Source: Ciona intestinalis (lineage: Eukaryota; Chordata; Ascidiacea; Phlebobranchia; Cionidae). From it: DNA of 64,000 nucleotides. The translations under genes were made by a program, and so were the position numbers. Shown here piece by piece: positions 35,401 through 49,200 of the stretch. The stretch lies in contig NC_020170.2 in the NCBI RefSeq assembly GCF_000224145.3, forward strand, positions 758,914 through 822,913, given 5' to 3'. The notes below the pieces were generated by a model. The model was not told where the DNA came from. It made no database searches and saw nothing but the letters and a program-made list of their open reading frames with translations. Within the stretch, counting starts at the first letter, position 1; each line of letters starts with the position of its first letter.

Positions 35401-37918
35401 TTCTATGCATATAATATAAATAAATACAGTAAATGAATGTCTATGTTTGTTTGGTGTGTTAGGCCGAGCTACAACGAATGAAGCAACAAGCTGCGGAGAG
35501 CAAGACACAACTTGAACAAATGGAGAAAGAGGTTGCTAAGTTACAACAAGTTATCCGTGAATCGGATGCAGAGAGGAAGAGACAGATGAAGGAGCTGGAT
35601 CAGGTTGGTTCATATGATATTTCTATCATATATGGGTGACGTTCTTCAGCAAGATATCATGAATGTGATTAAAACAGAGTTTGCTTAATTTTCTTGATAG
35701 AAATAAATGCTAATGCTATTTTTAATTGAGTTATAAAAAAGCATTTGTCCCTTTAATTAAAGTTTATTAAAGATTTTTACGTATGTTTGTGTTGTTTAAG
35801 CAATATGTTATATCTGTTAGGTATAAGCTGATGTGTTAGAACACCAGCTATTATTGTTTATATCCATACCTGTAAAGTTATTAGTACTTTGTAAATCTAA
35901 CTAATTGTACGTATACAGGTCATCAGTGAAAGAGACATCTTGGGAACGCAATTGGTTCGAAGAAATGATGAACTTGCTCTTCTATATGAGAAGATTAAAA
36001 TTCAGCAATCCACACTCAACAAAGGAGAGATTCAATACAGACAGAGATTAGATGACATTCGGATCCTGAAACTTGAGATCAAAAAACTCCGAAGAGAGAA
36101 AACTACATTGACCAAGAGTGTGGCAAGTGTGGAAGATTTGAGGTAAAATATTAGTTTTGAAACAATTATTATTAATACTTGTCTTCTTGAGATAGAACAG
36201 CTCAGTCTTTCATAGTTTGTAACTACATTTTATAAATGCTTAACCAGCAGCTTTATGTACCTCCGGGCCTTCTGTAACAAATATTGGTTTTAGTTTTTAC
36301 ATCTGTTATTTTATTTACCACTTTACAATGGATTTTTGGGATTTCATTCTTAGCGGTTCACTATGATCAAACAAAACTCACTTGTTTTATCAATAGAGGA
36401 TATTAATAATAATACATTAAATATTGTTATTAGGCGCGAAGTTTATCACACACAACGCGAGCTTCTACGTGAGCGAACTCGTTGCAAGGCACTTGAGGAG
36501 GAATTAGAAAACCCGATGAATATTCATAGATGGAGGAAACTTGAAGGTTCTGATCCAAGTGCTTATGAGATGATACAGAAAGTTCAGGTGTTTGTTGTTT
36601 TATGTTAAATATTTAGGCTGAAATAGAGATATGCTGTAAACAGGCAGTTATAACAATTAACAAATGCTATTGACACTACCATTATAAAAAATAAATTAAG
36701 TTCATCTGCTGAATATACACTAGTGATAGACATCATGTGAATCTCAATCAGGTAATTGATGACCTTATAATACAAAAGGATGTTCAGACTTTTATGGTAC
36801 TAATTTTTAATTTTTTTGGTGCATAACCTTTATTTGCATAGTTTACAAAGCCACTGTTTGCTACAAAATAACCACTCATATTGCCAACCTTTCTATTAGT
36901 GTGTTTAATTTCATGATTTTTATATTTAACAATTTTTATTTAAAATTTGTATTTCAGGCTTTGCAAAAGCGCTTGATCCAAAAAACTGAGGAAGTTGTTG
37001 ATAAGGAACTGTTGATACAAGAGAAAGAGAAGTTGTATATGGAGTTAAAACATATCTTGGCTCGACAACCTGGTCCTGAAGTATCAGAACAACTGGGAAT
37101 ATACAAGAACACGCTACGTGATAAAACTAAGCAAATGAAGGTAGACGAATGTTTGCTTTAAACGTTTTATGTTGATTGAATGGTGTGAAGTTCTTATTTA
37201 TTTTAAATGGGTTCCTAATGGTTAAGCAATAAAAGCCTATTTAACAAACCTTATTCCTGCTTACAGTTGGCAATTATGCAAGTATGAATACTTTACAATG
37301 TTGAAAATCAAATCAAATTAGCTTTTAAACACAACATGCATCTTAACAGAGATTGGCATCTGAGTTGAACATGTATGAATCTCAATCTTCTGAGTACAAA
37401 TATGAGATTGAGCGACTGGCACGCGAATTACAGGATGTTAAGAAGAAATATTTTCTCCACAAGAAAAAGGAACAACAACAAAAGTATTTTTTTTAAAATG
37501 TTTTATATTATTTTTAACCTTTTGTTTTTTGTATTAGATTTAAGTAAGTTTTATAATGCCACTCAGCAAGCATGTTTTAAGATTTAACTTTATAACTACA
37601 AGCAAAACACTGTCTTAACTAATAGTCCAGCGAAAATTACTAGTGTTTCAGGGGGTGACAAACATTGTTGTAAATAAATAAGCATGCTTTTTATTAACCA
37701 TAGTTAGAAAGCTGTGTAAATAGAAGGCTGGATTGGCTTGTTCTTTGGGTGAACTTATAGCAGTCGTGTGTGAAAAGGTTAATCTTTTAACTTGCAGAGA
37801 GCGAGAGCGTGCATTAGCACAAGCAGGAGCATCAGCGATTCAACCTCAACGAACAGATGCAGCTCGATTTACTGGTGGTGGATTCAACTTGAAAACACCA
37901 CAGAAAGCAAGCGCTTAA
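29422..37918 (+). CDS. CFAP58: CFAP58 (CCDC147), cilia- and flagella-associated coiled-coil protein, complete
   Basis: Sixteen exons join in phase to 872 aa, the length I recall for human CFAP58: 29422-29522, 30422-30575, 31144-31316, 31914-32265, 32543-32680, 32915-33074, 33396-33490, 33941-34120, 34428-34589, 34906-35052, 35463-35603, 35919-36142, 36434-36587, 36958-37140, 37350-37483 and 37798-37918. The protein is heptad-rich coiled coil almost throughout. Conserved blocks include LMSKCRELNAEIV, QNLYEAVRSDRNLYSKNL, QLVRRNDELALLYEKIKIQQ, EIKKLRREK, RTRCKALEEELENP, ILARQPGPE and the C-terminal FTGGGF. In vertebrates it acts in sperm flagella and motile cilia, and loss disrupts axoneme and mid-piece structure. 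The start MADKPAFEEDAFQALEKDFQ aligns with the family N-terminus. A string of short phase-0 exons makes in-frame exon skipping possible. Confidence 0.96.
29603..30193. repeat. 35-base direct repeats flanking about 521 bases in CFAP58 intron 1
   Basis: The 35 bases at 29603-29637 (starting TGTTTAATTTGATAAGAAAA) recur exactly at 30159-30193. The enclosed segment is richer in CG than its surroundings (CGGCCGATACCGG, CGGCGCG). Next to the right copy CTTTTAAAATTCTGTT is itself repeated. There is no open frame of note. Confidence 0.85.
31596..31765 (+). mobile_element. diverged tRNA-derived SINE in a CFAP58 intron
   Basis: CACAGTGGTTGGGGCATA, GGTTCACAGCCACTGCTGC and AACCATTATGGGGC align with the head of the 19926 copy. 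Confidence 0.7.
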
Positions 37919-37993
37919 CAACAGTCTACCTTGTTTTGTGTTTTAAAAAGATTTTTATTTCTGGAAGATAATTATTTTGTAATATAATATTTT

Positions 37994-37999
37994 AATAAA
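37994..37999 (+). terminator. polyadenylation signal of CFAP58
   Basis: AATAAA about 76 bases after the stop codon. Confidence 0.7.
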
Positions 38000-38576
38000 A
38001 GAACATTGCAAACTTGATGATTATATGTGGTCAACTGAATGTTTTGAGTAGACCATGGGTTGATGCCTATAATGCTGCCTGTTCCATACAAGGTTACATG
38101 TGTATTACCACATGAGAAAGACATTAGTTAAAATGCCGAGTTGTTAAACAGAAGTTGGAAATGAATGATTGAAATTTGCTTTACCCTTGGATGGCCGGAA
38201 AACAAGAGTGGCAATTTTGAAACATTTTTGTTGGCACCGTCTAATGTGGGTGTATATATTAGGTGTAACGATGCCATAAATGACGGTACCGATGAACTTT
38301 ATTTAAGGAAGAGCGCTTAACGAAATTTGCGGTGTATAAAATACTTTGATCTTGTAACTTTTCTATAGAAGTCGTCTATATTTGTCCTTTCATTGAAGCT
38401 TAATTCTACCTTCCAATGATTTTATCAAACGATTTTAGACTGCGCAAAGCAGATATAAGTGATTTCTATTGGATTTTCCGCTGCGTGGCTATTTTTTCAT
38501 CCCTGGGGTTTCCCCCGATTGAACTTTTTGATTTTGTAATAACATTTTTTACAAACACTTTTGTACAAGAATTAAG
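38000..38576. other. intergenic between CFAP58 and ALG6
   Basis: No gene seen. SINE-tail remnants are suggested by GGATGGCCGGAAAACAA near 38190. The last 200 bases should include the ALG6 promoter. Confidence 0.5.
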
Positions 38577-41500
38577 ATGGTTCCGCAACTTTTAGGAATA
38601 TCGTCTTCTTCTGCTGAGATATGGATTTATATACTTGCTTCAATTCTGCTTCGACTGTGTGTTTCTCTTGGTCCATATTCAGGTAATAAAAGCTGCACCT
38701 TCTAACTTTTAAATACCAGATATTTAAACACATTATATGTTTTAGATATTTAACATATGAGCAGTAGAGTCTATTTTTTTTAAATAAGTTATTACTGCAG
38801 TTGTATACATATTAGATTTTGGGGTTAAAGTTAATCGTTAAAGCATTGTAATGCAGGTTGCATAAACAAGGTATTGTAGCATACAATGTACATCAGATCA
38901 GTGTATGTCTTTGGGCTAATCACTAATCGGTAGAATTACAAGTTGGAAGGCCTACGAAAAAAAGGGCGAAAACTAAAAAAAATAATAGACAGACTAATTG
39001 CCCACTTATTAATTTGTAAATGTAGGCACAAGGCATATGAAGCCACAGAAAATTGTGTGAAATAAGACACCCCAGTTATAACTCTGAATTACGGCACCAT
39101 GTGAGAATAAGTACAGTTCATTCATGTAGGAAAAGGAAAGTCACCAATGTATGGAGATTATGAAGCACAACGACACTGGCAGGAAATTACATTCAATCTT
39201 CCAATACAAGATTGGTACACTAATTCTTCACTCAATGATCTTCAATATTGGGGACTTGATTATCCACCATTAACAGCTTACCATAGTTATGTGTGTGGTT
39301 GGCTGTAAGTTTTTGTTTATAGATATTTAGATTATTTTTTTTCAAGTTTTATTTTAAATGTTGCTCCGGTAAGAAAGTTTGCCACCTAATACTAATTTTT
39401 AATTTTTAAAGTTTTATTTGTAGTAAGTGGGCTATATATATTGTTCAGTATCCCCATAAGTATTTTACCATGCTTGTTTTAATATATTTCAGTGTATTTT
39501 TTACTTATTTATTTTTCAGCGCATCTAAGATTGACATGGATTGGGTGAAATTGGGAGATTCTCGTGGAATTGAAAGCAATCAACATAAACTCTTCATGAG
39601 GATAACAGTGTTGGTTGCTGACTTCATTATTTTCTACACTGCTGTGTTTGCAATTTCACGAATTTGTAAAAGAGATGATAAAACTACAAACAACGGACGT
39701 GCATTATTATTACTTGGTGTCTTCTATCCTGGGTTAGTTCTTATTGATCACGGCCACTTCCAATACAACTGCATTAGTCTTGGTTTCATGTTATGGATGG
39801 TATTTTGTTTTGAACGAGATTCAGATGTTTTAGGTTCGGTTGCTTTTTGTTTGGCTTTAAATTATAAACAGATGGAATTATATCATGCACTTCCTGTTTT
39901 CTTCTTCCTTCTGGGAAAAGCATTATCTCGTCCATGGGACAAATGGTAAGTTCTTTATTTAGTACAAACAGGAATATCTTTTAATATATATGTAACTTAC
40001 ATTACTCTCGCATGGCCAGAAAACGACAGTCGTTATAACCTGGGTGTTCTGTTTCATATACCTCGTGCCAGCTTACAAGTTACCAAGTATGTTACTTTAT
40101 GGGTAATTATACCAGGACAGTTATTTTAACCCTGGGCCAAAGTTGGTTGCCATTGGATTGTGTTGGGCAACTAGTGGTTCACAAAGCTTTTTAAAATGAA
40201 AAATCATTTGTTCTATGCTAACAAAATAATTTAAACCTGACAACAAGCTTATTATGTAGTATTTGTAAAACCCAATATGGTGAATTAGGTGTATAGACAT
40301 ATAAATTAATATTAAGTTTTAAATGAAACTGTAATGTGTTAATGCATTTTTACTATTTGTAATTTACAGCATTTTAAAGCTTGCGCAGTTGGGAATAACA
40401 GTGATTTTATCATTTGTGATTCTATGGCTTCCATTTTTGAGTTCATTTGAAAGCATAACGCAGGTTGTTGGTCGTTTATTTCCATTCAATCGAGGGTTGT
40501 TTGAAGATAAAGTGGCAAATGTTTGGTGTTCAATTTCCCCAGTAAGTGAAATTTTTTGATTTTTTTTTCGGAGTTTCAGTTTAAAAAAAATGTGCAAAGA
40601 GATTGAAAAGAATGAATGAATTTAACTTGCTTTGGGTGAAGGGAAAACGACAGGCGTTATATTAAAACATTTTGTTTTGCCACAATTTTATGTCAGGCAC
40701 ATTGTAACCGATATCGATATAAATAAAATAGTTGCCACAAAGTTACACACTCATTTTCATATGCGAGCATAAGATGTTTGAAGTCACCACATGAGCGATA
40801 GAAGTCCAAATGTGTTATCTTGTTCCATTCTATACAAATATAAATAAATAAACCATGTTATATATTCATGTTTACAATATTTGAATATCTGTTAATTTCT
40901 TTACAACCAGGTGATAAAGATTAAGAAGTTGTTTGACCAAACAAACATATTGAGGTTATGTAGTTGTTCAACTTTGTTGTTATCCTTGCCATCATGTTTG
41001 CATCTCATGTTTCATCCTAATGTTAAAGCATTGAAATTATCTCTGGTATGTAAAGTAAATGTAACAAGCTGTACAATAAATCAGTGAAAAATATTGCAGT
41101 TCATTTTCCTTAAATTTTTGGTGATTAAGTTTTACTTCTTTTTGTTTCATTTACCATCACTTTGAATACCTTTTTCACTTTTGTTATTATAACCAAAGAA
41201 ACTAAATAAAGCTATAAAAGTTGTTGAAAATAAAAGAGTAGTGGATTTTTTGTTTAAATTCAACAATTTTTAAAATTAAACATTTTTGACTTTTCAATGA
41301 GTATAACTTGCCATTCAGATTGTTTAAAATTCAAATTAATTTTTATTCAAAAAGTGAGAATGCAAAAATAAGATTAGATGGTTTCGCTGATGCTAATAAT
41401 GCTTTATACACACACCAGGTGAATGTTTCATTGATGTTCTTTCTCTTTTCTTATCAAGTTCATGAAAAATCAATTTTAATTTCCGCAGTGTGAGTACTTA

Positions 41501-42482
41501 TATTGTTAAGAAACTTTTTTTATTCTTGAATGAAGTAGCAATTATGCATAGATGTGGCCACTTCATACACTTCGCGCCTGCTTTGTGACTGCTACGATCA
41601 TTCATGTTTTAGTAAAAATAACAGTTTGTACAACCAATAAGTATCTTGCCTCTGAACCAAAGCGCCCACAATGGTGGCAGTTAAACCTTAAACCCATTTT
41701 CCCCGGTTTTAAGAGGCGAGTGCTCCAAGCAATGCAACGGGGCCAATAAATTAATTTTGAATCAACATATTTTTACAGATCTGCTATTTTGATCTGTGAA
41801 AAACTGTCTCCATATTTGGTCGTTTGGTTTTTGCACATGACGACATTCAGTATGAGTCCGCTTTTAACAAAAGATGGATTGATGATGCAACAATACACAT
41901 CTTCAGTTCTCTTCTTATTCATTACAATGCTGTGTTTCTGGCATCACAATCATGTCCGATTAAACAAACAAGGAAAATTTCATAATGTTGCTCATGGTTT
42001 GGTAAGTATGCGATAACAAAGTCAAAAAATATCTCTAAGTGGACAAGGCGGCATTTCTAGGAGAAGTGCTTCTGTAACTAATAGTTCATCAGATATCTAA
42101 GCAATTAATAACTCCCAGAACACCATTACAGTAAATCTAAAATCTTACATCTGTTGAAGCGAAACTCAAATTTTTCCACTGTCCATTTGCTAGATTGCAA
42201 GCACATCTTAAATATCTAATTTAAAAGTAATTGCTGTAACTCATTGGTTAAAGTTTCATGTATCCCCGCTAATGTTCTAATGTAAACTTGCTCTTCTCAC
42301 TTTAGTACTGGATGTCAATCATCTGCACTTATCTGTTGGGAATTATTTCAATCTTGACGAAACCACCAGAGAAATATCCAGATATTTTTCCTGTTCTTAT
42401 TTCTATTTTCAGTTGTGCAGCTTTTCTTTTGTCTGCTGCATGTTTCCATGTTTACCAGTTTGTGCCAAATTTTCTTACCTAA
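38577..42482 (+). CDS. ALG6: ALG6, dolichyl-P-Glc:Man9GlcNAc2-PP-dolichol alpha-1,3-glucosyltransferase, complete
   Basis: Eight exons join in phase to 494 aa (human 507): 38577-38682, 39130-39304, 39520-39945, 40370-40541, 40911-41045, 41419-41489, 41779-42001 and 42306-42482. Conserved blocks are [88 protein letters not shown] and [14 protein letters not shown], all typical of ALG6/ALG8. [16 protein letters not shown] with the acidic residues in the first lumenal loop supports ALG6. The protein has many hydrophobic helices and acts in the ER membrane, adding the first glucose to the lipid-linked oligosaccharide used for N-glycosylation. The 71-base exon 6 is short but in phase and well conserved. 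The start [16 protein letters not shown] precedes the first membrane helix. Confidence 0.96.
40010..40118 (-). mobile_element. SINE tail, reverse orientation, in an ALG6 intron
   Basis: GGCCAGAAAACGACAGTCGT, CCTCGTGCCAGCTTACAAGT and ATGTTACTTTATGGG match the reverse complement of the 20108-20215 tail. A weaker relative follows near 40640-40760. Confidence 0.75.
41640..41750 (-). mobile_element. diverged SINE head, reverse orientation, in an ALG6 intron
   Basis: CGCCCACAATGGTGGCAGTT matches the reverse complement of the SINE head region around its box B. Confidence 0.55.
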
Positions 42483-43221
42483 AAAACTTTTTTTTTCTTA
42501 AGTACTTTTAAATGGTTGGTAAACAGATTATACACAGGAGGTATTAAGAAATGTGGAAATCTTGGTTGTAATAAAAGCTTTGGTTATACACATAGTTATC
42601 TTGTTACTGCTTTTCTGGTATCCGTACTGCTATGATTTCTTACACTTGGTTTATGTTCGCCACATATCATTTAACAGACATTTATGTGCAAACAAAAATT
42701 TGACCTTTTTGTTCATCTTGAAAACTTTGCATGACACACATTTTTTTTAATGTTAATACATATTTAAAGTGTGGTAATTTAAGATTGACATTTATATTTG
42801 CCATGAACTATTTTGATCAGTCAGACGTCAGTTATGTTTAAAATGTGCATGGACAGCATTGGAAGTTTCATCAAAAACAGGATTCTGTCTCTTAATTTTC
42901 TGTTTATCCCAGATATTTAAAAAGTGCTATTTCAACCTAAAACATTTTGTTTTTACAGCCACAGCAACTACAATGAAACAACATATTCTTACTCCTCCTC
43001 ACTATAGATTTATTTCATTTACAAATAACACGATTGAAGGCCACAAGGTAAATAAATGGCATAAAACAATTTTTGCAAAAGATTCAACTTAAAATTGTGT
43101 ATAATAGTAAAGCAATATCAGGCATATGGTGTGATCGTGCAACGTTCTAACAAACACAGTTATAGAAGATTGTGTAATTTATAGTTTGAAGTAAATATCA
43201 ACATTGTGTCAGGACATAACA
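42483..43221. other. convergent 3' regions of ALG6 and AASS
   Basis: No further gene is supported. An AATAAA near 42569 could end ALG6. Short open frames here have no recognisable homology. Confidence 0.5.
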
Positions 43222-46200
43222 TCAGTTAGTGGTAATGCTGATCTTTGGTTTGATTCCGAGACGTTTCAGCTCTTTCAATAAAGGTTTGTACACAGCTTTT
43301 TTCAGTGGAGTTACTACACCTTTTGTTTCAATTTTATCTAAAAATAAATTGTATATAAATTAATATTTCATAAGATAGCTTGTTTATTAATATAATTTTA
43401 TTCATTGTTACTACATACAATTGGTAGTTCTTACAAACAAGCCAATTGACCTTATAGGCTAAACATGGTAAAATAAACCAAATCAGTAACTTTTGACTTA
43501 CTCAGCAATACCATACGTGCAGCAATGGCACACGGGTAGCCCACAGTTGCTGCCATTGCAGTGTAGCCTGCTGGTTCACCATAAACAACCAGATCAATGT
43601 TATGATGCTCAGTTTTTCCTTTATTGAACTGACCAATAACTTCATGACGAAGAACAATCATGTCACGTTCATCGTTACCTGTTGGTTGCATATAGTTAGA
43701 CATCATGCTCGCTGTCGAAGAATTTTGGTAGGCATCTTATTTTTATTCAAGCATGTAGTGTATTTGGAGTTCAGACACACCCTATGCTCATTGTTAAGCT
43801 ATAACATGTCTTTCGTGTACATCAGATAACAAGTAGAGTAAGTTCAATAGGAATGTTATTATATAGATGACACATATAGTAATGGTATATTCAGACACTT
43901 TTTTAAGGAACATATATTGTAGGTAAACACCTTATGCTTACTGTTAAGTACTAGCATAAATGTGTTCCTATATACAGACACAAAGGGGGCATGTCACTTC
44001 ATACTAACTTTTAAGTTGGGTGTCATCTTAAACCCTCCAACGCATTATGTTAAAAAAGTAGAAATACTAAACCACAAATAAACTACCGTAAGTAAGTTTG
44101 GTGGCGAGATGGGCAGCGAGGGATTGTAAAGGAGATTTAAGTTTTGGAACGATGTTCTCACTCAATAATCCAAGACTGTGGAATTAATATACATTACATA
44201 AAATCTTTCATAGCAAAAAAGGAAGGATATTGGAAGAATTAAACTGGAAATTTCCTAAAAAAACAATGGTCGGTTAACTATTGAAGTATTGACCAGTATA
44301 ATATATAATAATATTTACACCAAGATACGAAAATTGGTGCTACAACACAAAAGTTGGAAGCACTTGCTTTATAACCAGAAAACACCTCTTTTAAAGTTGG
44401 TGGAAGTTTAGTAAACGTGTTAATGTAATTGCACAACAGTGGTTAAAAGGGGGGTTACCAGTTTTAAAATCAACAACAAAGTTACCACGTGTTAACCCGC
44501 ACACTGGCATGAGGTGTATAAAATACACCAATACTTAAACTAATTAAAACAATTAAAAGTACAACGAAAACAAACCCAATTATGGTTTGTAGTCTGTGAT
44601 CATTCTCATCCACACATTTATAAACCAATTGTTGTAAATCTTCCTCAGAAATATCCGAACCACCACCAAGGATGTGAGAGATAAATTGTTTCTATGGGAT
44701 AATGAAAAGTAAAAAGAAAACTAGTAAAATGATTTACACACAAAAATAAACCTTTTAGTAGCCTACACTTTTTATAAAACATATTTTTTTAGTTTGGTTA
44801 AAGGAACAATTTTAGCTAGCTAGAGTACAACTCAGCCCCCGACATGTCATGCCAATAAACATAGAATTTTGTACGTATTAAATTGAGGTGACACAATTTA
44901 AAAAAGGTTGTGGAAAATAAGTGGGTGTAATGAAATGTTATATGAAAATGTGATAATTTGTATTTTTAACTTAACTTATATTGTATTTTTATTATTTACC
45001 TGATTAATTTATGTTGTGTTAAAGGCCCAGGTGCAGCATACAGAAATAAACTGGTTTAAAATACTCTTTTGCCCAACAGGCGTAAGAAAACCAAACTACA
45101 TAGCTTAAAAATAACTTACCCAAGATATATCAGGTGAGTCTTCATCAAGCATGGAGTTCATTTCACTCGATACAATTCCAAGTTGTTGTAAACCAATGAT
45201 AGAATCTACAAAACCCTGCAGATGTACGGTAAATATAAATAATAAACAATCATATATTTTATAACATCAATCATGGTTCTTAAGAAATTGCCTGAATGAA
45301 AAAGTAATCACCTTAAAATGCACTGTTACAATCTAGTAGTGAGCATGAATTTGTCACAAGAGTTTAAAGTATGTTATTCTTGCAATGTCATCGCTCTAAG
45401 TCACATAACTTGGACTTTAAGCATAAACAAATTTCAAAACTTATTCAGAAAAATGTTTTAGTACATAGTGATAAAATGTTTTATCACAATATTTCTTTTG
45501 AATCAATTTACGAAACGAAAACTAAATACCAACATTATAAGTTCTAACATAAGGCATTAAGACATGACATAAACTACTTATCTATACACAACAAAAATTC
45601 CAGATAAAAATCAATAAAAAGTTTAAACAAATAAGGTTTTTTAATCCAAAATCAATTTTAAACATCATTAAGTAGATTATGTCTTTAAAAAATGACAACA
45701 TAACAGCATTAGTCCTGAGATACTTGAGACGACAGGCCATCTACACCATATTGAAATCCATAAGAAACAACTTCACACATTAAAGCAAGGACATTCAAAA
45801 CTCACATCATATCTCAGTGTTCCACGAAACACAGTATCTGCTTCCTGTATCTCATATTGATCTTTATATTTGATTGAATCACGGTTGGGAAAACCTTCCA
45901 AATGGAATCCAGGCATGAAGGAAATATCTTGCCTGCCATATTTATAGTTGTCGCCACCCTCAGCCATTTCAATAACTTTTCCATCTTTCAAATATCTTGA
46001 ACCAGCCATTGCAGACTGCAACATACCAGCAGGGCTCCAGCTGTTGGATAGAAAAGCAATTTTTTAAAATTAGGTTAAGAAAATAAAATCTAGTGATTTA
46101 ATAAACAATCACTTTATTAGTTGGTCCTTTATTTAAAACATTGAAAATGATTATCTATGTACACTCAATGTATGTAGACCTATTAAAATAATACTACACA

Positions 46201-49200
46201 ATCAAAAATAAAGGTTTACTAAAATTTTTATAAGTGATTTTAAAAGAAACAAAATAACAAAAAAGTTACAATATCATACAAATTATAAACAACAAAAAAG
46301 TTACAAATTATAAATAATATACTCTGTAATTTATTAGCAAATCTATATGGCTGATATCATGCAACATTACAATTCATTTGACCTGGGATATAGGTCAAAG
46401 TAGGTCCATTGCCCAATAAACAGGAATATAATTTTTGGAAAAATGTTTTGATGATATCATCATGTTTACCTACAAGCTACAACACGGTCCTTAACAGTAA
46501 TATGTATTTTATTCAAACAAACCTGAATTTATATTTCAATGGATTTTCCGAATCTTCAGGTGAAGGTAAACCACCACACCATGATACGAATGAACTCACC
46601 TTGGAAAATAATAAAAACAAATATTAAAGTAACCACAAAAAAAGTTAATTTGGAACAGAAAAAATGAAAATTCACCCTTGTTTATATTTTTTATCAATTT
46701 TTTCGGAAACTACCACATTGATAAAGTATTATGGTTTTGATGGAGTAATATCATGGGAAAGGCTTCTAAGGATTTGTTTGACATTCCATCCTCTCAATTT
46801 AAATTAATATTAAATAGAAATAAAACTCACATTTCCCCCTCTTTCCTTGATGTCATGGAAACATTGCATGGCCAACATGTGATCAATACCTGGATCCACC
46901 CCAACCTCCATTACTATTGATATACCAGCATCCAATGCACTAAAGTATCAGTTTATATTAATCTCTATAACCGTACCCATAACAAAGTCATATGAAAATG
47001 GAAATGTTAGGATTTCCAGAATCCTAGTTTTGTGGCCTGAAGCATGATGGGATCTTATTCTCAGCCATGTCAGTTTAACTTACAACTAAAAGTTAGTGTT
47101 AGGTTTAGAAAAACGTTATAGTTATGACTGTTGAGAATATCCTACAAAACAGGCTAACTTTCTAAACACGATTCAGGTATAAGCTAAAGGGTCTTATATA
47201 TATTTTAAACGTAAAATAGAAATATTTTAACTGATTCCCCACCTTTTTTCAAGCTCTTTAATCTGAGGTGAGACATAACTTGCTGTGACGAAGTTCTTCT
47301 TATTTTCAATGCATAACTTTGCAATTGGTGGATGGATTGTGTGTGGGAGTAAACTAAACAAGAAGGAATGTCATGAAAACACATGTTTATTAGAACACAG
47401 GCATAACTCAGTTTTCGTCCATGATCTAATGGACAAAAAAAGATATAACACTGCAAAATATAACTGTAGCGATGGTTCACAACCATTATTACATACCAGA
47501 TTTTTTTTAAATATTTGTATAAAAAACTAAATTGGGGTTTGTTCCTCTAAAGATAAGAAAATTGCAGGAAAAAGGGCAACAATGAATATATAATATAATT
47601 TAAGAATTGTAGTAAATTAATGACGCTTGTTGTATTGTATGATAATATTTAAGCATATGAAAGGTTCCATAAAATAATTTATTAAACTAAAAACCATTGA
47701 GCATGACATTAAAAGTTTTCAGACAACAGAAGTTCAAAGACTTCTCGTATTTCACTTATTCTTTGACTATCTTCTGGTTCTTTGATAATTTTAGCTATTC
47801 TTTGTGACTGGAAATTGTAAACAAATGCTTCTAAATATTTATCCATACTCAAATAACAGTCGGCAATGTTATCAAACATGTAAACATGAAAGTTTGTTGC
47901 TGGGGTTGTTCTACTTATCAAACAAATTGCTTCACGCAGATGTTGCGTTGATTCAACAAACCTTTCAACCTCAATCAAACATCGAGCAAACTTGATCAGG
48001 ATGTCAGTTTTAAACAGAGGATCCTCATCTTCACCATCCGGAGTTTGCTCATATTCCTCCCAACAGCGAAGACACTTTTCATAAACATAACAAGCATGAT
48101 CATGCTCATCTAATTCTTCCAGACACTTTGCATAATCCCTGAAAACTGCATATTTCTGCCACAAGTCTTGGGGAGACTTCTCTAGAGACTTCATCAATCT
48201 ATCCAAGACATGAATTTCATTTCGACTCTCATCCATTTGTTCTAATTCAACCTTACAACTCAGCTGTTTCATTATAACATCAAATTTGTCAAGTTCTTTG
48301 CTGCAAAATGGGAATATCTTCTGGCATAGTTTCAAAGCAATGTTAAATCTCTTATAAAGAAGCAAAGTACGAATAACATCCAACCAAGTATCGACTCCAG
48401 CAGCATCAAGTTGGCTTAAATAGGAGGTTAACTGAAACATCTTGTCTTCCAAGTCTTGCTCCAAGCAAAGATGGCATAACACGACAACCTGCATGCGCAA
48501 CTTCCATGCATTGTTCTGCATGTTGTTTAGAAATGATGGGATATCTTTTGGAGAAACAGCCTGCAAAAGTTGATGCAAGTTGTATGTTGTTTCCATGAAA
48601 GAAACAATACTTCTCTTTCCAACAATGTCAAACAAACCAGTAATGATTTCCCTTTGATCAGAATCTTCCATAAAAACATCATCTTGTTGTCCCTTTGAAT
48701 GATAGACTTTAGCACGAACCTCACAAGCCACTGCCACCATGAAGCGCAGATGATGAGCCACCTCTTCACTGCATTCTCCTATTTCTTCTAATTTATTGAT
48801 GACATCAAAACAAGAAGATTCTCTCAATGAACAAAATCGACCAAAAGCTGCAACAAAGATGGTTGCACTTCTATATATCACTCGCTTCATGTTGTAATTT
48901 TGCATGTCTTCAAACGCTTTGAGTTGCTGATTCCAAACATCTAAGTTTTGTAGATCTTGTTTAACTTGTTTATAAAGTGCAGAAAACTCACTACTCTTGT
49001 CATTTCGTTGAACAGTAGAATGTGCCTTGTCTTGATATTCAACAAAAACATTCTCATCACCAGCTACAAAACATGTCTTGGATAAAACATCAGCCAAGTG
49101 ATATCCCTGCTTCAGATCTTCATCACTGTCCAAGTACTTTATCATTTCATCTACTGGTTTAATAAGTTCGGTTTTCCATGGTTTGTTTTTAGTTGGTGGA

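Noticed and set aside
42859-43092. Possible small gene between ALG6 and AASS
   Set aside because: No homology, low-complexity AT-rich coding, and it lies in convergent 3' regions; probably UTR or intergenic.
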